Origin: Ziziphus jujuba
Lineage: Eukaryota; Streptophyta; Magnoliopsida; Rosales; Rhamnaceae
Assembly (NCBI RefSeq): GCF_031755915.1
Contig: NC_083387.1
Location: 14,095,001-14,159,000, forward strand
Length of the DNA: 64,000 nucleotides
Direction: 5' to 3'
The notes under the pieces are model-generated. The model did not search any database, was not told where the DNA came from, and worked only from the letters and a program-made list of their open reading frames with translations. Below are positions 59,570 through 64,000 of the stretch, piece after piece. The translations under genes were made by a program, and so were the position numbers. Positions within the stretch are counted from its first letter, which is position 1. Every line of letters starts with the position of its first letter.

Positions 59570-61848
59570 AATTACTGCCGAAGCTATTTTTTCGGAAAAT
59601 ATAATCCACCTTCATTTAGAAACACTCCAGATGACAAGGATCAAGCATCATCAACACCTTTTAGCAACAGTTCATCTCCGATTAGTACTCCTCAAGAAAT
59701 ACCTAGTCAAGAAGATATAAACCAAACTCCAATAGAGGTATGTAATGATGATAATAGTCAAATAATTGGAAAAAGAAATTTGATTTCGGTTGTGTGGAAT
59801 CATTTTAAATAGGTAAAGATAGATGGGGTGGATAAGGCCGTATGTAATGATTGTAGTAAGAAACTAGGAGGAGGGAGTAGAAATAGAACGAGACATTTAC
59901 ATGATCATTTTAAAAAGTGTCCTCTTCAAATACAAAAGGATATTAGGCAATCAATATTGAATCCTACTAAAAATACCGGTGGGAAAGTTAAAGTTAGTAC
60001 ATACATTTTTGACCAAGAGAGTGCTAGAAAAGAACTTGCAAACTTGATAGTTTTGGATGAGCATTATGGATTTAGAAGGTTTATGAATATAGTTCAACCA
60101 TTGTTTAAAGTGGTTTCTCATAACACAATTAGGAGTGATATCTTTAAATTATATGATTACGAGAAATCCAAAACAATAGAATTGTTAGAGAAGAATTGTG
60201 ATAGGGATGCAATTACTATGGATATGTGGACATCTAACCAAAATAGAGGCTTCATAGCTATTACGGCACATTTCGTTGATGATAATTGGATACTTAAAAG
60301 TTTAATTATAAGGTAATTTATAAGTTTATATATTAAATTTCATATTTATTAGATTATTTTATATATTTAAGTGAAATTAGTTTAGTTTATTATAACTATA
60401 TATTATTATTTTTTGTAGGTTTGTATATGTGCCTTGTCCACATACTTTTAAGGTTCTTTGTGATGTTTTTAAGGATTGTATATTGGATTTGAATATAGTT
60501 TGCAAGCTTTCTACTTTGACTTTAGACAATTGTGGCACAAATGATGCTTTGGTCAATCTTCTTTTGGATAAGCTTCCTAATTCTTCACTTTTGTTAAATG
60601 GTCAATTTTTTCATATGCGGTATGGTGCATATATATTGAATTTGATCGTGAAAGATAGTTTGCAAATAATTTATGGAAGTATTGAAACAATTCATGAAAG
60701 TGTTTATTTCTGGACATCAACACAAAAAAGAGAGAAAAATTTCTTAGAATGTGTTCGTCAATTGAAAATTTCTTGTGATAAGAAGTTAGTACTTAATTGT
60801 AAAACTAGGTGGAATTCTACATATTTGATGCTTATTACTGCTTTGAAATATAGGACTATTTTTTCTTGTTTGGAACAACGAGAGTCACTATATAAATGTT
60901 TGCCTAGTGATCAAGATTGGGATTTAGCCAAAGAGATTTGTGAAAGGCTAGAGTTGTTTTATGAAGTGACTAAAATATTTTAGGAACAAAGTATTCTATA
61001 GCTGATCTTTTTTTTTTTTCCACACATTTGTGAGATTAGGATGTCAATTTGTGATTGGCTAACATCTTCTTGTGAGGAAATTATATTGATGGCCTCCAGT
61101 GTGATATCTAAATTTGAAAAATATTGGAGTGAAATACATGGAATAATGGTTGTAGCAACTCTTTTAGATCTAAGATATAAAATGAAAGTGATAGAGTATT
61201 ATTTTCCTTTTATTTATAAGTTCGAAGGTGTGCATAAGATAGCTATTGTATGTCAAATGTGCTATGATTTGGTGAAAGAGTATCAATCAAATAGCAATTT
61301 TAGTTCAAATGTTCCAAATGTTTCATCTTTCCAATCCAATGTGCTTCCATCTGGAAAAAAAGATCATTTGCGAGAATTTCATTTATTTGTTTCTAGCACT
61401 ACTAATGTTGATCATGTTAAATCTGAACTTGATCATTACTTGGAGGAGCTAGTTTTGCCTAGATCTAATGACTTTGACATATTGGCATGGTAAAAAGTTA
61501 ATGCAATGAAGTGTCCTACTTTGCATAATATTGTAAGAGATATTTTAGTCATTCCAGTATCAACTATTGCATCTGAGTATGCATTCAGTACCAGTGGAAG
61601 ATTTGTGAGTCCACATCGAAGTAGACTTCATCCTAAAACTTTGGAAGCTTTGATGTGTGCACAAGATTGGTTATGGGCTAAAGTTAATGGTATGAAAAAG
61701 TAAATTTTATAATTTTTTTGTCTTAAATATTTTTTGTTTTTATTGTTAGTTAATTAGTCTTATTTTTGTTAGCTTCATCTTCTTCACCATATGTCGAAAC
61801 TTGTTCTTCTACTATGAGTGACATAGAAATTGATGAGGAAGTAAATTG
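59570..61848 (+). pseudogene. hAT transposase (BED finger, RICESLEEPER-like), decayed, with introns
   Basis: Ser/Pro-rich N-terminus, then a BED-type finger (CNDCSKKL...HLHDHFKKC, about 59,840-59,930) and the catalytic region (MDMWTSNQNRGF, TLDNCGTND). Next come the KTRWNSTYLML motif near 60,800 and the C-terminal dimerisation region (VSTIASEYAFSTSGR, SRLHPKTLEALMCAQDWL, 61,560-61,680). A GT-AG intron of 106 bp at 60313-60418 joins IIR to FVYVPCPHT in phase 2. A second probable intron is 61700-61772, followed by an acidic tail (SDIEIDEEVN), whose frame needs one indel. Defects: TAG 59810, loss of two bases near 60,978, a T-run frameshift at about 61,007-61,019, and TAA 61491. Terminal inverted repeats were not found, so it could be a decayed transposon or a decayed domesticated copy. 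Confidence 0.85.
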
Positions 61849-61861
61849 AATTTATTTATTA

Positions 61862-62404
61862 ATGCTCTTTTATCTCACAACTCTGAATTTGGCAAAGTTT
61901 TTAAATGACAAGGCTCCCGACATTAATCAGAATAAAATAGATAGAACAACTATAGTAGCCGTGGATGCATGGAAACATGGAGATTTTCTATCAAAGAACT
62001 ACATCCTCAATGGTTTGGACAACATACTATATAATGTGTATAGTTCAATTGAGACTTCCAAAGTACTTTGGGAATGCTTGGATAAAAAGTATAAAACTAA
62101 TGATGCTAGTATGAAGAAATTTGTTGTTGGAAGGTTTCTTGATTTCAAAATAGTGGATTCTAAAGCTATTACGAACCAAGTATAAGAACTCCAATTGATT
62201 ATTCATGAAATACAAGCTGAAAAGATGACTTTAAGTGAATCCTTTTAAGTTGCTACAGTTATAGAAAAGTTGCCACCTTCTTGGAAAAATTCCAAGAACT
62301 ATTTGAATCATGCAAATCCATTTATTAAAGGTCTATCTAGAGAGCAAGTTTATAAATCATCGAGGAGAATGGGACTAAAGCCTAAATCTAACGAATCATC
62401 ATAA
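61862..62404 (+). pseudogene. C5: copia gag fragment
   Basis: MLFYLTTLNLAKFLNDKAP, AVDAWKHGDFLSKNYILNGL and LWECLDKKYKTNDA are typical of copia gag (UBN2-like). The frame passes a TAA at 62183 and a later stop (SESF then VATVIEKLPPSWK). It ends after about 180 codons. No zinc knuckle or pol follows, and no LTR or primer site lies directly upstream; the hAT tail ends 13 bases before it. Confidence 0.75.
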
Positions 62405-63138
62405 ATAGAAATCAAACCTAGTTGAATGGAGATAGAAGGGTCTAGGATTAATAGGACAACGTAAGTGTTGTCAAGTATGTATGATTCACAAATCATACTG
62501 TAAAGAATTAAAAGAAAAAAATACTTCTTCCCATTTCTAAGGTAAAACAATATTACTTGCTGCGTATTATTAAGATAAGCTATGCTTTTAATGATGTCTA
62601 TATCTTGGAAATCTAAGTGAAATATGACAGGATATTTCTTATAGATAGTCACCTATATAAATGTATAAGTGGGGCCACTTCTATGAGAATTATAAAAGTC
62701 ATAATTCTATAAAGCATTTATCAAAACTAGGTTGTTCACGGCCAAAATAAACATAGCAATGAGAATAAATTTTGTGTAGAAAAGGGATTTTGTGTTCGTT
62801 ATTGTCTCAGTTTACATCAATAGTTGACAATTCAAAGCATTATGCATATTGATCGACTAGTAAACTCGATAACTATTCACTAAGGAAGATTCAAAGTCAA
62901 AAGCTATCTATCCTGATGCAGTTTCTTGTCACTAAACTCTCTCCATGTCTTTATAATCATTTTCTGTTAATTTCTATTCATATGATTGTAGGAATTTTGT
63001 AAATGCAAATTATAAATAATATTTATTTATTTGGTTTCCAAATTGGTTAAATCACTTAGAATTTTATTTAATAATAGTAATAAATAATAAATAGTGTTTT
63101 AATGAAAGAACACAATTTCAGAGTGTAGAGGTACCTAT
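62405..63138. other. AT-rich DNA, no gene seen
   Basis: Nothing recognisable. It may include decayed sequence belonging to C5. Confidence 0.35.
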
Positions 63139-63598
63139 TGTTGGAAACAAAGCAATTTTTAACGCTTCATATTGGAAAAAAAGCAACTCTTAATGCTTTG
63201 TATATTCTGGGGTATTGAGTTTCTTCATAATAGGTGCAATCTTTTCTATAAATAGCAATGGTTTCTATGATTGAAACATAAAGAAAAAGGGAAAGAATAC
63301 TCTTTATTTTATTTTTACCATTCATTCATATAGAACACCGAGAGAGAGAAACACCAAAGTTGTTCGTTGTTTCTAAGAATTTGGAATGCTAATAATCTTC
63401 AGAAAGTAGTTGTTGTATCCTAGGAGATATTCGCTATCTATTAGACCATTGAGCACTAGTGCAGGGCGAAAGTTGTTTTAAGGCCCAAGAATAAAATTCT
63501 TGTCTCAACTAAAATTAGCAAGTTTTCTATCATGTTCTTCTTATATGTGTGTATTTGGTGTTTATGAATTTTGCAATAGAAAAGATATTTCTATAACA
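63139..63598 (+). repeat. Copia-type LTR-like sequence (possible solo or 3' LTR of C5)
   Basis: Begins TGTTGGAAACAAAG, has a TATA box (CTATAAATAGC near 63,245), AATAAAATTC near 63,490, and ends CTATAACA. No primer site follows. CCTAT occurs just before (63134-63138) and again at 63606-63610, seven bases after the proposed end, so the right border is unsure. Confidence 0.45.
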
Positions 63599-64000
63599 CT
63601 TTTTCCCTATAAGGGGTCATGGAAATTCAAACTTGACATTGTTAGTAATTCATAGAACAAGAGTTTGCAACTAGGTTGTCTACATAGGGGTTTAAAGCTA
63701 TGTTATTGTTTCCGAGTGCATAAAACTTAGGAAAAATTAATGTGAAACATAAAAAGTATTGGTTAAAGAGTGTGTCCCACACATTAACTCTTGAGAAACT
63801 ATGATAACATTATTTACATGTGTTTTTTCATCAAATTTTAGGGCTTAAGAGGTAGAATGGTAAATGAAGTTGAATGGTAAAGCAACAAGGAGTGGGTGAG
63901 GATAAAATCTTTTGGTGGGTTGGTGGTATTGGTAAAAATTTATATACAGTAGAAACTCTTTATAATGATATTCTATATTTGATAACCTCTATTTAATCAT
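63599..64000. other. AT-rich DNA to the window end
   Basis: No gene. From about 63,947 the sequence CAGTAGAAACTCTTTATAAT resembles the end of a widespread plant MITE type with CTCTATAAATTAATA-like ends, but the window stops before a second end. Confidence 0.25.

Noticed and set aside
1..64000. Integrated pararetrovirus
   Set aside because: All reverse-transcribing pieces have LTRs, primer and purine tracts and integrase or copia domain order; no movement or coat protein domain was seen.

Overview
This is a eudicot-type plant nuclear window, AT-rich, and filled almost entirely with transposable elements. I recognise no intact host gene, no tRNA or rRNA gene and no CRISPR array. The plant assignment rests on TG...CA LTRs followed by initiator-Met-tRNA-like primer sites, Ty1/copia and Ty3/gypsy polyproteins of plant type, a Tat/Athila-like relic with an Asp-tRNA primer site, a Tourist-like MITE and a BED-finger hAT transposase with spliceosomal introns. 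The species cannot be named from the sequence. The labels E1-E6 (Ty3/gypsy family E) and C1-C5 (Ty1/copia) are mine.

Layout. 1-6026: E1 (+), gypsy, with an uninterrupted 1103-codon ORF. 6027-9992: E2 (-), interrupted by E1. 9993-15918: C1 (-), a copia interrupted by E2. 15919-20.46 kb: AT-rich DNA with a MITE and a possible host exon fragment. About 20.46-22.64 kb: Tat/Athila-like LTR, primer site and gag start. 23.85-41.11 kb: C2 (+), an old copia split by E3 (26896-33232, -, TSD GGTTG, LTRs nearly identical) and by C3 (34134-40371, +, TSD TAGAT). 42118-44950: E6 (+), 5'-truncated gypsy. 44951-58385: E5 (-), a gypsy leader and LTR split by C4 (45217-56359, -, copia), which is itself split by E4 (46889-53168, +, TSD CTAGA). 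58.4-64 kb: decayed hAT transposase, copia gag fragment C5, an LTR-like sequence and AT-rich DNA.

The most unusual content is family E. Every copy with the relevant region (E1, E3, E4, E6) encodes gag, a zinc knuckle and an aspartic protease, then passes to the last part of integrase without any reverse transcriptase or RNase H. In E1, E3 and E4 the missing part is replaced by a second copy of the protease-RT linker; E6 has one linker copy. A shared junction in several insertions means a deletion derivative that was copied in trans, comparable to gag-only non-autonomous elements (TR-GAG type) but with its own architecture. E1 keeps an open frame, but its 3' LTR has lost about 297 bp containing the promoter-like and polyadenylation-like signals.

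The nesting gives a relative order: C1 before E2 before E1; C2 before E3 and C3; E5 before C4 before E4, and E5 before E6. Nearly all coding remains carry stops, frameshifts or deletions. Domain calls come from reading translated motifs; no database search was run, and difference counts between LTRs are by eye.
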